This document shows, in pieces, positions 42,343 to 50,652 of a stretch of DNA of 64,000 nucleotides. Each line of letters begins with the position of its first letter. The first letter of the stretch is position 1. The stretch is from Candidatus Bathyarchaeota archaeon (GTDB lineage Archaea; Thermoproteota; Bathyarchaeia; TCS64), in the NCBI GenBank assembly GCA_014729945.1, contig WJJC01000225.1, positions 1-64,000 of the forward strand. Direction: 5' to 3'. The translations under genes and the position numbers were made by a program. The notes under the pieces were generated by a model. That model was not told the DNA's origin. It made no database searches and worked only from the letters and a program-made list of their open reading frames with translations.

Positions 42343-42789
42343 ATGAAATGCACCCTTATTGGTCACGTTAAATCAGAGGTTACTGAGCCAGTGGATATGA
42401 ACTGGGGTCAAGTTGAATCAGAGATAATACTCGAACCAGAATATGCCCCGGGGTTACTCGGCCTAGAAGGATTCAGCCATCTACTTGTACTCACATTCCT
42501 CCACGAGGCAGAGTATAATCCTGAGAAACATCTCAGACGTCGCCCCCAGGAAAGAGAAGACATGCCGATTCTAGGAATATTCGCTCAAAGAGCCAGACAC
42601 AGACCTAACAGAATCGGTGTAACAGCAGTTGAAGTACTAGAAGTGGGTGAGACCCGGGTTAAGGTACGTGCTCTGGACGCGATAGACGGCACCCCCGTTA
42701 TCGACATCAAACCATATGTCCCAGTATATGACAGCAGGAACGCTAAGACACCGGAATGGATGAATAAGATGATGCATGACTACTTCTAA
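42343..42789 (+). CDS. TrmO-like (TsaA) SAM-dependent methyltransferase
   Basis: 148 aa. IGHVKSEVTEPVDMNWGQVESEIILEPE is the TrmO N-terminal beta-barrel. LGLEGFSHLLVLTFLHEAEYN and GIFAQRARHRPNRIGVTAVEVL are the most diagnostic segments, the latter containing RHRPNPI/RHRPNRIG. VIDIKPYVPVYDSR closes the domain. TrmO methylates t6A37 of tRNA-Thr; the archaeal substrate is not established here. Only the core domain is present, shorter than bacterial TrmO. Confidence 0.88.
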   Translation: MKCTLIGHVKSEVTEPVDMNWGQVESEIILEPEYAPGLLGLEGFSHLLVLTFLHEAEYNPEKHLRRRPQEREDMPILGIFAQRARHRPNRIGVTAVEVLEVGETRVKVRALDAIDGTPVIDIKPYVPVYDSRNAKTPEWMNKMMHDYF

Positions 42790-42828
42790 CCTGAAAACTG
42801 TTAAGCACCATGAGACCAATCATATCCC

Positions 42829-43959
42829 ATGTCCATAATAGGTAAAACAATAGAAGAAATACCCACACCAGCGCTACTACTAGATCTGGAGAAGCTCCAG
42901 TGGAACATCGATAAAATGTTCAAATTCGCGCGAGAAACAAACGTAAACGTCAGACCCCACGCCAAGACCTTCAAAGCAGCAGCTATATGCAACAAATTAA
43001 TTGAGGCAGGAGCCTGCGGAGTCATGACCCAGAAACTCAGTGAAGCAGAGACATTACTCAACAGCGGGATCCTATACGGGGATAAGAACATACTCATCAG
43101 CCAGGAGATAGCGGATCCCGAGAAACTGGAGAGACTTGTAGCCATGACAGTGGCAATGGGGGAGGGAAAAGTACTCACCAGCTTAGATAATCTACAAGAA
43201 GCAGAGATGATCAGCAGGATCGCGGAGAAATGGGGTGTTAAGCAGGATGTTATTATCGAGATCACCCACGGCAGATGCGGAGTCTCCCCCGGTGAGGACG
43301 CTGTTAAAATGGCTAAAAGACTAGTTAAACTCCCGGGACTCAACTTTAGAGGAATCTACGGCTACGAGGGCCCCGTCCCAAGGGAGACCGCTCTTGAACG
43401 CAATAAGCAGACAGTCGATACAGCGGAGACCATTAGAGAAGCGGGTATAGATGTAGAGATCGTATCAGCGGGTAGCACAGCCACATACGAGGTCACGGGC
43501 AACTATCCAGGGATCACCGAGATTGAACCAGGTAGCTTCGTATTCGGAGCCGGAGAAAAAGGCAGCGGATACGGGTGGAAAAGCATCAATGATGTCTATT
43601 TTAAGAACAGTTTGACCGTACTCACTCAGGTAATCAGCGACAACTTCCAGAACAGAGTGGTTACAGACGCGGGGGTAAAAGTAATGTCAGGGGGACATAG
43701 TGACGTTGACCCCGTAGTACTGGTCCAAGCGGATGGAGAATACATAGATTTTAAACGCGTGGGACTAAGCGAGGAACATGGAACCATCTACTTCGAAAAA
43801 GACGACCTAGGGAGAAAAAAACTAAGATGGGGACAGAAAATCCAGTTCACCCCAAACCACTGCTGCACGACAGTCAACCAACATGACGAGATAGTGGTTA
43901 TCAAAGACGAGAAAGTCTGCGCCGTCTGGCCCATAACAGCCCGCGGTCGCTACCAGTAA
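42829..43959 (+). CDS. D-threonine aldolase/DSD1-like PLP protein
   Basis: 376 aa fold-type III PLP enzyme. TPALLLDLEKLQWNI, then VNVRPHAKTFKAA with the PLP lysine (HAK, ~46), and later ITHGRCGVSPGEDA and FRGIYGYEGPVPR are as in D-threonine aldolase/D-serine dehydratase. The C-terminal HxC metal site is HCCTTVNQHDEIVVI. This suggests breakdown of a D-hydroxyamino acid, fitting the D-aminoacylase at 7.5 kb, but the exact substrate is open. It follows the TrmO-like gene by 39 bp on the same strand. Confidence 0.85.
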   Translation: MSIIGKTIEEIPTPALLLDLEKLQWNIDKMFKFARETNVNVRPHAKTFKAAAICNKLIEAGACGVMTQKLSEAETLLNSGILYGDKNILISQEIADPEKLERLVAMTVAMGEGKVLTSLDNLQEAEMISRIAEKWGVKQDVIIEITHGRCGVSPGEDAVKMAKRLVKLPGLNFRGIYGYEGPVPRETALERNKQTVDTAETIREAGIDVEIVSAGSTATYEVTGNYPGITEIEPGSFVFGAGEKGSGYGWKSINDVYFKNSLTVLTQVISDNFQNRVVTDAGVKVMSGGHSDVDPVVLVQADGEYIDFKRVGLSEEHGTIYFEKDDLGRKKLRWGQKIQFTPNHCCTTVNQHDEIVVIKDEKVCAVWPITARGRYQ

Positions 43960-44018
43960 CTCTCACATTTCTTCAAAAATAATTTAAATGTCAACAACCA
44001 CAGGTTAACTGAACCGGG

Positions 44019-44480
44019 TTGACTTTTAGAGTAGGATACCTAACACAGAGAGAGACTGAGATATGGGGACTACGTAGACACAAATTATCCCAGTCAGATA
44101 TTGGACGAGAACTAGGAGTCAGCAGACAGGCAATCCACAAAGCATACCATAATATTGATGAAAAAATAGAGCAAGCATTCATAGAGGCAGCAGAGACAAA
44201 CAACCTTGAAGTAAAAACCCTCAACCTAGTCGATGGAGTAATGTCCGCATACAGCCCCGCCCATGACCTACCCGTAATTGTTAGCCTAAGCAAATGCAAC
44301 GGCTTGAAAGTCTGGTACATGTATGAAGGAAACTGCGAAACATGCAGTCTAGAAAAAACCTGCAGAGAGACCCTAATAGCCGAAGCAGAGGAAAGAGAAA
44401 TCGAGTTACAATCAACAGACCAACTCATACCACCCACCCGGCTCGCCAAAAAAATATTCCAGAGGTATCAAGATGATTAA
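44019..44480 (+). CDS. HTH regulator with C-terminal Cys cluster (Tfx/sigma-70r4-like HTH)
   Basis: 153 aa. LTQRETEIWGLRRHKLSQSDIGREL then GVSRQAIHKAYHNID is a Tfx/LuxR-like helix-turn-helix. The middle (LEVKTLNLVDGVMSAYSP; GLKVWYMYEGNCETC) ends in cysteines CETCSLEKTC, which could hold zinc or an Fe-S centre that senses redox or metal. TTG start supported by TTTAAATG about 30 bp upstream, i.e. a leaderless message. Overlaps the next gene by 8 bp. Confidence 0.7.
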   Translation: MTFRVGYLTQRETEIWGLRRHKLSQSDIGRELGVSRQAIHKAYHNIDEKIEQAFIEAAETNNLEVKTLNLVDGVMSAYSPAHDLPVIVSLSKCNGLKVWYMYEGNCETCSLEKTCRETLIAEAEEREIELQSTDQLIPPTRLAKKIFQRYQDD

Positions 44481-44778
44481 AAACGCATGTCCCTATGCAC
44501 CGGGAGAAATAAAACCAAAAAACATGCCACTACCTATAACAGGCAACGGACAAATAAAGAACCTCTACACCCTAAAAAATCTAATCATAATACTAAGCTT
44601 CCTGACACTAATCCTCATCTACACCCAAAACTACCATATGCTCGACCAGAGCAACAAACCAGTACTATTCCAAGACTGGTACACCATTAAAATGAGCATA
44701 TACACATACGCATCAATAATGCTAACCCACTTCATCCGACAACACAAACGCAAACAAAAAGAACGAACGAACAAATGA
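44473..44778 (+). CDS. Small membrane protein coupled to the HTH regulator
   Basis: 101 aa. A polar N-terminus with CPYAPGEIKPKNMPLPI precedes one strong hydrophobic segment LKNLIIILSFLTLILIY and a weaker one (MSIYTYASIMLTHFI). The tail is very basic (RQHKRKQKERTNK). The start overlaps the end of the HTH gene by 8 bp, so the two are probably cotranslated. A sensor-plus-membrane-partner pair is possible but speculative. No family recognised. Confidence 0.55.
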   Translation: MIKNACPYAPGEIKPKNMPLPITGNGQIKNLYTLKNLIIILSFLTLILIYTQNYHMLDQSNKPVLFQDWYTIKMSIYTYASIMLTHFIRQHKRKQKERTNK

Positions 44779-44840
44779 ACACCCCCAATCCCCCGGTAAA
44801 CACCATAAGACAATAAAACCACTAACACCAAAAACAATCA

Positions 44841-45416
44841 ATGAACATACTAGAAACAGCAACCAACCGAAAAACAACACGCATATTCAAGAAAACCCCC
44901 GTAAAAGAAGAAGACATAAAATACATAATAGAAACAGCGAGACAAGCACCAAGCGGCAGCAACGCACAACCCTGGATATACATCATAGTAACAACCCCAG
45001 AACAGAAAAAGAAGATAAGGAAATCAGCCGAAAAAGGCGAACAGGGATTCTATGAATCAATAAGCCCTGAACGAAAAAAATGGTATAACGAAAAAGGGTT
45101 AAGCCCATCAAAGCCACTTCTCACACAAGCACCAATCCTAATTATAGTGCTAGGAGACACAACCGCACCTAATTACAAACCAAGTGTATGGGTTAGTATA
45201 GGATACGCCATACTAGCAGTTGAAGAACTCGGGTTAGGTACAGTTACATACACCCCATCTGATCCTAAACTAGTCTCCAAAGCGGTAAACACACCTGACA
45301 ACTACATAGTCGAATCCATTCTACCCATAGGGTACTCGGATGACCCCAAGGAGAAAGAAAAACGAAAACAAGTTCCTGAACTAGTTTTCAGAGACAAATG
45401 GGGAAACCCTTTCTAG
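44841..45416 (+). CDS. Nitroreductase-family flavoprotein
   Basis: 191 aa. ETATNRKTTRIFKKTPVKEEDI, ARQAPSGSNAQPWIYIIV and AILAVEELGLGTVTYTP are the FMN-binding pattern of nitroreductases (R-x-x-R near the start, P-S-G-S-N-A-Q-P-W). ILPIGYSDDPKEKEK, near the end, is the usual family tail. It reduces small nitro or quinone compounds, or F420/FMN-linked substrates. The A+C-rich coding strand matches nearby genes. Confidence 0.9.
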   Translation: MNILETATNRKTTRIFKKTPVKEEDIKYIIETARQAPSGSNAQPWIYIIVTTPEQKKKIRKSAEKGEQGFYESISPERKKWYNEKGLSPSKPLLTQAPILIIVLGDTTAPNYKPSVWVSIGYAILAVEELGLGTVTYTPSDPKLVSKAVNTPDNYIVESILPIGYSDDPKEKEKRKQVPELVFRDKWGNPF

Positions 45417-45507
45417 GAAACCCCATATTTCTGCAACTTTAAAGCCGAAACCATAATAGATATAGGGGACTTAAAATCAAAACACCAAATAGGGGTATTT
45501 CTCTGGG

Positions 45508-46935
45508 TTAATCAGCCAGCCTTATTAACCCAGTTGACAGAGGCGTCCACTCCACTAACTCACTTGAAACAGCCCAAAAATAAGTGGGTCTGTAGAGGAA
45601 CAACCATGGGGCATCATCCCGGATCAACTGGAATATCCTCCGGTATAACCCTTCACGTTGTTTTCTATCAAAAGTTCTCTGAGCACGATCAATCAATTGG
45701 TCAACCTCAGAGTTACTATAACCCTCCCACCACGGACCACGAGTACGGGAGTGAATCTTCTCCTTGAGAACCCTAAAAGTACTAAGTGGACTAGAGTCAA
45801 AGCAGCACAAGTCATGGATCCTCTTATCACGAACCATCTCAGAGTAGGCGGATCTATTCCTATAATATATCAAATCAACGTCTACCCCTATCGTTGCATA
45901 GTGCTCTTTCAGAGCCTCTCCCAGCTCTGGGGCTTCATCAGGCATCTCGGTGGGAACATCAATGCCTAATTTCAAGCCATCCGTGTACCCCGCTTCCCTA
46001 AGCAAATCTTTCGCCCTTTCTGGGTCAAATGGATAAGATTTGGTATCAGGATTATATCCGAAATGATGCGGCGTAATATACCCTGTAAGCTTGGAAGCAG
46101 CCCCGTGTTTAACACGGTCAATAATCGTATCAACATCAACCCCATAGCTCAACGCTTGTCTTACAAGCCTATTTCTACAAGGTCCCTCTATAGCGTTCAT
46201 CATGAAAATAATACATAGACTGCTCTCCAAGGATCTAATAACAGTCCTATTAGAGCCTTCATGCATCTTAGTGCTCGAATAGGGGATTAAAGCACCGATA
46301 TTAACATCCCGTTCAAGAACCATCTCAGAGCGAGCTCCTGGATCAGGCTCCTCAATGAAACTCACCTCATCCACAAACGCCTCTTTACCCCAGTTATCCC
46401 TATTTCTCTCAAGTACAACCTCACCCCGGCGTATAGACCCGATCTGATAAGGCCCAGAACCTATGTATTCGTGGGGCAGTCGGTCAATATAATCTCCAGG
46501 AACTATCGGTATCTCAGCGAGCAGATCCAGTAAATCAGCCATGGGTTCACTAGTAGTTATAGAAAAAGTATCATCACCAGTTGACACAAACTTCGCGTCT
46601 CCAAGATAACCAGCATAGACCCCCTGCGTACCATATGCGCCTCCTATAGATGGATCAACTACTCGTTTAAGAGAAGCAACAATATCATCCGACGTTAAGC
46701 CATCTCCATTATGAAATCTTACTCCAGGCCTAACCCTGAATAACCAAGTCAAACCATCTGGTTGAACAGCCCAACTCCAAGCCAGAGCTGGTTTAAAATA
46801 ACCTTGACCCACACGATAAACCAGTGGATCATATAATGCTTCCAGTAAGGTGTTTCTATTTATGGAGTCACTGCAAATATGCGGATCACCTATATCTACA
46901 CTACTCTGAGTGACTCTAAGATAATCTAACTTCAT
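45508..46935 (-). CDS. SBP_bac_5-type peptide-binding protein without signal peptide
   Basis: 475 aa. LDYLRVTQSSVDIGDPHIC, then LLEALYDPLVYRVGQGYF, WAVQPDGLTWLFRVRPGVRFHNGDGLTSDDIVASL and GSGPYQIGSIRRGEVVLERN are the ABC oligopeptide-binding-protein pattern. RQALSYGVDVDTIIDRV and LREAGYTDGLKLGIDVP continue it, with WEGYSNSEVDQLIDRA near the end. The mature part is complete, but the protein starts MKLDYLRV with no hydrophobic N-terminus. No permease or ATPase gene is near. It may be a cytoplasmic peptide-sensing protein (as in SgrR) or have a missed N-terminus. Confidence 0.8.
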   Translation of the reverse strand: MKLDYLRVTQSSVDIGDPHICSDSINRNTLLEALYDPLVYRVGQGYFKPALAWSWAVQPDGLTWLFRVRPGVRFHNGDGLTSDDIVASLKRVVDPSIGGAYGTQGVYAGYLGDAKFVSTGDDTFSITTSEPMADLLDLLAEIPIVPGDYIDRLPHEYIGSGPYQIGSIRRGEVVLERNRDNWGKEAFVDEVSFIEEPDPGARSEMVLERDVNIGALIPYSSTKMHEGSNRTVIRSLESSLCIIFMMNAIEGPCRNRLVRQALSYGVDVDTIIDRVKHGAASKLTGYITPHHFGYNPDTKSYPFDPERAKDLLREAGYTDGLKLGIDVPTEMPDEAPELGEALKEHYATIGVDVDLIYYRNRSAYSEMVRDKRIHDLCCFDSSPLSTFRVLKEKIHSRTRGPWWEGYSNSEVDQLIDRAQRTFDRKQREGLYRRIFQLIRDDAPWLFLYRPTYFWAVSSELVEWTPLSTGLIRLAD

Positions 46936-46971
46936 ACAAACATAATGGATTAAGCGAAAATAGGTTTGTCG

Positions 46972-47577
46972 CTACTTAAAGTCACTAATATCAGCGGGAT
47001 CCTCCTGATCCGCTACCTCCTCTAGACTTCTCCCCGTTTTAACTGAGTTCGGCTTATCAGAGGTTATATCACTACCCGGCTCCGCGTGGTCTCCCTTCAT
47101 CTTGAAGAATAACCAGCGAGGATTATCCCCCTTACCTGTACGTATGAGCGCGAAATCACCGACAATTTTACTACCCTTCAAAGTGATAGTAGCGTGGCCT
47201 TCACTTAGGCTCTCAGAGAATTTTTTCTCCTCTTTCTTATTCTGAAAGGTTCCAGTATCCCATATAATCACAGTGCCTGCCCCATAATTTCCCTCAGGTA
47301 TAACACCCTCAAAATCAGCGTATGACATGGGATGATCCTCGGTAGGTATTGCTAATCGCTTCACACTTGGATCCATGGAGGGACCTTTCGGTACGGCCCA
47401 AGACTTCAAAACCCCTTCGGATTCTAATCTCAGATCATAGTGAAGGTTACTGGCATCGTGTTTCTGGATAACAAAGATAGGCGACCCTGAGTTTTCCGCT
47501 AGTTCCCCACTGGGCTCTGATGTATCCGAGAAATCCCTCTTCTCTTTATACTCTTTAAGAGGCTCTTCTTTATTCAT
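46972..47577 (-). CDS. LigD-type 3'-phosphoesterase domain protein (stand-alone)
   Basis: 201 aa. GSPIFVIQKHDASNLHYDLRLE is the hallmark of the DNA-ligase-D 3'-phosphoesterase fold, with His and Asp ligands (KHDA, LHYDLRLE). LKSWAVPKGPSMDP, then MSYADFEGVIPEGNYGAGTV, is also family-typical. Such proteins trim 3'-phosphate or a 3'-ribonucleotide from broken DNA ends in archaeal and bacterial end-joining. No ligase D or Ku is adjacent. The acidic N-terminal tail (KEEPLKEYKEKRDF) is variable in the family. Confidence 0.88.
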   Translation of the reverse strand: MNKEEPLKEYKEKRDFSDTSEPSGELAENSGSPIFVIQKHDASNLHYDLRLESEGVLKSWAVPKGPSMDPSVKRLAIPTEDHPMSYADFEGVIPEGNYGAGTVIIWDTGTFQNKKEEKKFSESLSEGHATITLKGSKIVGDFALIRTGKGDNPRWLFFKMKGDHAEPGSDITSDKPNSVKTGRSLEEVADQEDPADISDFK

Positions 47578-47632
47578 AAATAAGTTATAGAATTGATATG
47601 ATATAGGTATTAATCAAAAAATAAGATAGTAT

Positions 47633-48493
47633 TTAGGCTTCAGCCATCTTCTCGCCCACTTTGCTGGCGAGACTTCTAGCCTGTCCATTTGCCTTGGAAA
47701 TCAATAGATCTATGGTCTGGCTTGTTGGCCACTCGGATTCTACAGCTACAGAACGTGCCTTTGTTACTGCTTTCGCTAATATACTGGGTAACGTCTGTGG
47801 AGTCACGTAGGCCGCCTCTAAGGCTACCTTGAATGCTCCTCCTATGACCTGCTCTAGCTGTGTTCTATACTGGTCTAGGTCAAGATCCAGATCTTCTCCT
47901 AGGAGAATCTCACCGTTCTCATAGACGGCCTTGATCTTCAAACCCATCTCAGATACTTTGATATCCATACGTTGAAGCAGATCAGCTAGATCTTCATTGA
48001 TCTCTTCTCCTTTCTTGCATACGGTTGTATCCTGAGCCACCCATATGTTACCTGCTTCAATGCGGGTTCTAACACTGAGGGCTCCGAATTTCCCGATAAG
48101 GGGACCGGGGCTTAGCCCAGTGTTTCCAGCTGATAGGGTTATATCCTTTGTTGCGATATCCCCCGGTTTAGCAAATACCTCAACCTTGTTAGCGTCCAAC
48201 TCCATGACTATTTTGAAGGGGTTGCCATCGGTAAAGAGAAACACGTTCGGCCCACTGATAGTATCAATGAAGCCCTCTGTTCCCTCTTTCCCAGCCTCCT
48301 CCATACTGATGCGCATCAAGGTGTTTTTTACGACTCTGAAATTATGACGATCACGGAGTTTTTTTCTGATATCCTGAAGCATTGAGCTGCTTACTTTGTT
48401 TAGATCTGCTGCTGCAATGATCTCATAGTTATTGATTAGCTCGACTGTTTCCTGAACGGTCTCAATTTTATCGGATGGAATGTTGCTGCTCAT
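47633..48493 (-). CDS. rpl10: Ribosomal protein uL10 (P0 homolog), no acidic tail
   Basis: 286 aa. KVSSSMLQDIRKKLRDRHNFRVVKNTLM and FIDTISGPNVFLFTDGNP are the L10 core. LSPGPLIGKFGALSV and later AAYVTPQTLPSILAKA match the archaeal P0-type middle domain. The ATG is preferred over the upstream GTG because the GTG is part of the ribosome-binding sequence AGGTGA. The chain ends KVGEKMAEA, with no acidic stretch and no GLGALF-type C-terminus, which archaeal P0 proteins normally share with L12. It is last in the operon after L1 and would carry the L12 stalk. Confidence 0.92.
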   Translation of the reverse strand: MSSNIPSDKIETVQETVELINNYEIIAAADLNKVSSSMLQDIRKKLRDRHNFRVVKNTLMRISMEEAGKEGTEGFIDTISGPNVFLFTDGNPFKIVMELDANKVEVFAKPGDIATKDITLSAGNTGLSPGPLIGKFGALSVRTRIEAGNIWVAQDTTVCKKGEEINEDLADLLQRMDIKVSEMGLKIKAVYENGEILLGEDLDLDLDQYRTQLEQVIGGAFKVALEAAYVTPQTLPSILAKAVTKARSVAVESEWPTSQTIDLLISKANGQARSLASKVGEKMAEA

Positions 48494-48502
48494 TATTTTC
48501 AC

Positions 48503-49147
48503 CTACACGAGCTTGACGCTGTCGCCCATGGTTAGCTTCAAGTACATCGTCTTGATGTTCTGGAAGCCTCTCTTCGTCGCAGCAGTCAGATTTCTGAGTA
48601 CTGTTTCGATATTATCGGCGACTTCTTCGTTGCTCATTCCCTCCTTTCCTACTATGCAGTGGACAAACGGTTTGTCTCTGCTCCTGAGTACGATAGTACG
48701 GCGCTCGCGTTCAATTATCTCGTCTATGGGTGCCTGTGGAGGCACAGGGGTGGGCATTTTTCCCCTAGGTCCTAGGATTGGTCCTGCTACGCGACCCACT
48801 GTTGGCATCATCGGTGCCTCAGCGACGAATGAGTCATATGGAGCTAACTTTTTCTTAGCTGCCGTTTTATCCGTCGTAAGCTGATCAAGTTCTGCGGGCT
48901 CTACTACTTCGTCCGCTCCTGCCCTCCTTGCTCTCAGCGCTAGGTCGCCTGAGGCGAATACGAGAACCTTCCTGTCTCCAACTCCATTGGGAAGCTGGAA
49001 ACGTAGATTGATTCTGTTATCAGGCCTATTCATGTCGAGCTCCCTAAGGTTAACGGCAATATCGAAGCTCTGCTCAAAGTTTCTTTCTGGTGAGGCTTCC
49101 CTTGCCTTTTCGATTCCTTCTATTATTTCTTCTCGTGGGAGTGACAT
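48503..49147 (-). CDS. rpl1: Ribosomal protein uL1
   Basis: 214 aa, the normal archaeal length. REEIIEGIEKAREASPERNF, then FDIAVNLRELDMNRPDNRINLRF, GPRGKMPTPVPPQAPID and IVGKEGMSNEEVADNIETVL are all diagnostic. It binds 23S rRNA at the L1 stalk, and in methanogens it also represses its own mRNA; no such mRNA site is apparent here. It lies between L11 (upstream) and L10 in the operon. Confidence 0.96.
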   Translation of the reverse strand: MSLPREEIIEGIEKAREASPERNFEQSFDIAVNLRELDMNRPDNRINLRFQLPNGVGDRKVLVFASGDLALRARRAGADEVVEPAELDQLTTDKTAAKKKLAPYDSFVAEAPMMPTVGRVAGPILGPRGKMPTPVPPQAPIDEIIERERRTIVLRSRDKPFVHCIVGKEGMSNEEVADNIETVLRNLTAATKRGFQNIKTMYLKLTMGDSVKLV

Positions 49148-49189
49148 TATAGATTCCTCTCTTTCTCACATGGTATATAATTTAAAGGT

Positions 49190-49678
49190 TTATTCAGCCG
49201 CCGCCAACTGTTCATCATATTCACCGGCCTTGATTGCTTCCTGAACCTCTTTTGCTGTATTTCCATCAATAGTTACACCGGCGCTCTGACAAGTACCCAG
49301 GACCTCTCTTACCGCAGTCTTTAAGGTTGCGGCATAGATTCCTGGCCTCTTCTTCTTAGCTATATCAATCAGTTGATCGAAGCTTAGATCGGCTACAAAG
49401 TTCGTGTTAGGTTCTCCTGATCCTTTCTCCAAACCCGCGGCTTGACTTATTAATGCAAATGTAGTTAACATACCGACTTCGACGGTGAACTCCTTGGTAT
49501 CTGTATCAATGGTTACGTCTACTGGTACCGGTAGTCCATCATATTCGGCTGTTTTCTCGTTGATAGTATTGACGATATCCATGATGTTAACACCCATAGG
49601 TCCAAGAGCTGGACCGATTGGTGGACCACCAGTAGCTTGACCGCCATTGACAATGAAGTTTAATGTTTTCTCTACCAT
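49190..49678 (-). CDS. rpl11: Ribosomal protein uL11
   Basis: 162 aa. VNGGQATGGPPIGPALGPMGVNIM is the N-terminal domain, with the proline-rich switch ATGGPPIGPALGP. QLIDIAKKKRPGIYAATL and LGTCQSAGVTIDGNTAKEV form the rRNA-binding C-terminal domain. The tail EYDEQLAAAE is short and acidic. Standard position after Spt5 in the operon. Confidence 0.97.
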   Translation of the reverse strand: MVEKTLNFIVNGGQATGGPPIGPALGPMGVNIMDIVNTINEKTAEYDGLPVPVDVTIDTDTKEFTVEVGMLTTFALISQAAGLEKGSGEPNTNFVADLSFDQLIDIAKKKRPGIYAATLKTAVREVLGTCQSAGVTIDGNTAKEVQEAIKAGEYDEQLAAAE

Positions 49679-49683
49679 TATTA

Positions 49684-50145
49684 TTATACTCCTTTGAGTT
49701 CTCGGACATAGTCAGCGTGAACTGTGATAGGCAAAGTGAAAGCAGCCTCAAGTATCTCGATGGTTACCTCCTCCTTTGAGGCCTCCACGCGAACAACCCT
49801 TGCCTGCATTCCTTTGAAGGGACCTGCAACTACTTCTACCAGGGTTCCTTCATCTAGACCTTCTACAACCGGCTTGGTTTCAATATAATGGTCTACCTCG
49901 TCCGGACTGATTACCCCAGTTACCCTTTGTCGAGTGTGCCTCATACCTCTAATGAGTTCATCCACTATGTGGGGTGTCTGAGCCTCTATAATTATGTAGC
50001 CCTTTAACTCAGCTGGAGCTAGTATAGCCTGTATCGGTGTGCCTTCAACTTTAGCTTTGTCAGCCAGCATTTGGGCAACCGTTCTCTCTTGGCCATTCGT
50101 AACTTTTACCGCGTAAAGGGATGTTCGTATATTTCTTTCGGACAA
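49684..50145 (-). CDS. spt5: Transcription elongation factor Spt5 (NusG)
   Basis: 153 aa. The NGN domain runs SLYAVKVTNGQERTVAQML through APAELKGYIIIEAQ and TPHIVDELIRGMRHTRQRV. The KOW motif is VEGLDEGTLVEVVAGPFKGMQARV. It binds the RNA-polymerase clamp together with Spt4 to keep elongation processive and to couple to the ribosome. In the usual place between SecE and L11, though a small antisense gene separates it from secE here. Confidence 0.95.
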   Translation of the reverse strand: MSERNIRTSLYAVKVTNGQERTVAQMLADKAKVEGTPIQAILAPAELKGYIIIEAQTPHIVDELIRGMRHTRQRVTGVISPDEVDHYIETKPVVEGLDEGTLVEVVAGPFKGMQARVVRVEASKEEVTIEILEAAFTLPITVHADYVRELKGV

Positions 50146-50273
50146 CTAGACCACGCCCGATGCACCAAGCATTATCAAGCGCGTAGATATTAAGATTCCT
50201 AAAAAAATGACCGGTTTACCCTATTCAAAACAGGGAAGACATATAAAAGACCACAAAGGATTGGTAGTATCTG

Positions 50274-50444
50274 GTGAAAAACGTGGGACTATTATCTAAT
50301 TTACTATCCTTTGTTGCAGCACAACAACATAACACAGCGGTATTATTCTTCGAGTTCGAAGAAGTAGTTATTGCAGCGGGCGGATTCCTTATACTATTAA
50401 TGTACTTGTTCTACGTAAGGTATCCATACAATAAAGAAGCTTAG
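50274..50444 (+). CDS. Small single-pass membrane protein, antisense within the operon
   Basis: 56 aa from GTG (preceded by TATCTG, no clear ribosome-binding site). After KNVGLLSNLLSFVAAQQHN, the main hydrophobic segment is VVIAAGGFLILLMYLFYV (~31-48), then RYPYNKEA. Its TAG interlocks with the secE TAA (TTAG, 4 bp). The gene lies on the opposite strand to the surrounding translation operon. Hydrophobicity and in-frame stop make it plausible. It is not a normal Sec61-beta (lacks its N-terminal loop). Confidence 0.5.
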   Translation: MKNVGLLSNLLSFVAAQQHNTAVLFFEFEEVVIAAGGFLILLMYLFYVRYPYNKEA

Positions 50445-50623
50445 GCAGTAGGTTGTATTACAGCCGCTAATAATCTAATAACATAACCGATAGAGCCCAG
50501 TATACCGATCCCGGCGAACACTATTTTAAGACTCATCCAATACGTCTTCCAGTCAGGTCTAGAGAGAGTCCTAATTAACCTGTCCGCGGATTGGAAAAAC
50601 TCGTTTAACCCCATTTTATTCAC
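50441..50623 (-). CDS. secE: Preprotein translocase subunit SecE/Sec61-gamma
   Basis: 60 aa. An amphipathic helix with SADRLIRTLSRPDWKTYWMSLK precedes a single membrane helix (IVFAGIGILGSIGYVIRLL), the standard shape of archaeal SecE in the SecYEG channel. Located between ftsY and spt5, as in most archaea. Its stop interlocks with the antisense small gene. Confidence 0.93.
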   Translation of the reverse strand: MNKMGLNEFFQSADRLIRTLSRPDWKTYWMSLKIVFAGIGILGSIGYVIRLLAAVIQPTA

Positions 50624-50652
50624 CCTATCGAAACATATATCCTAGTTAAAGT

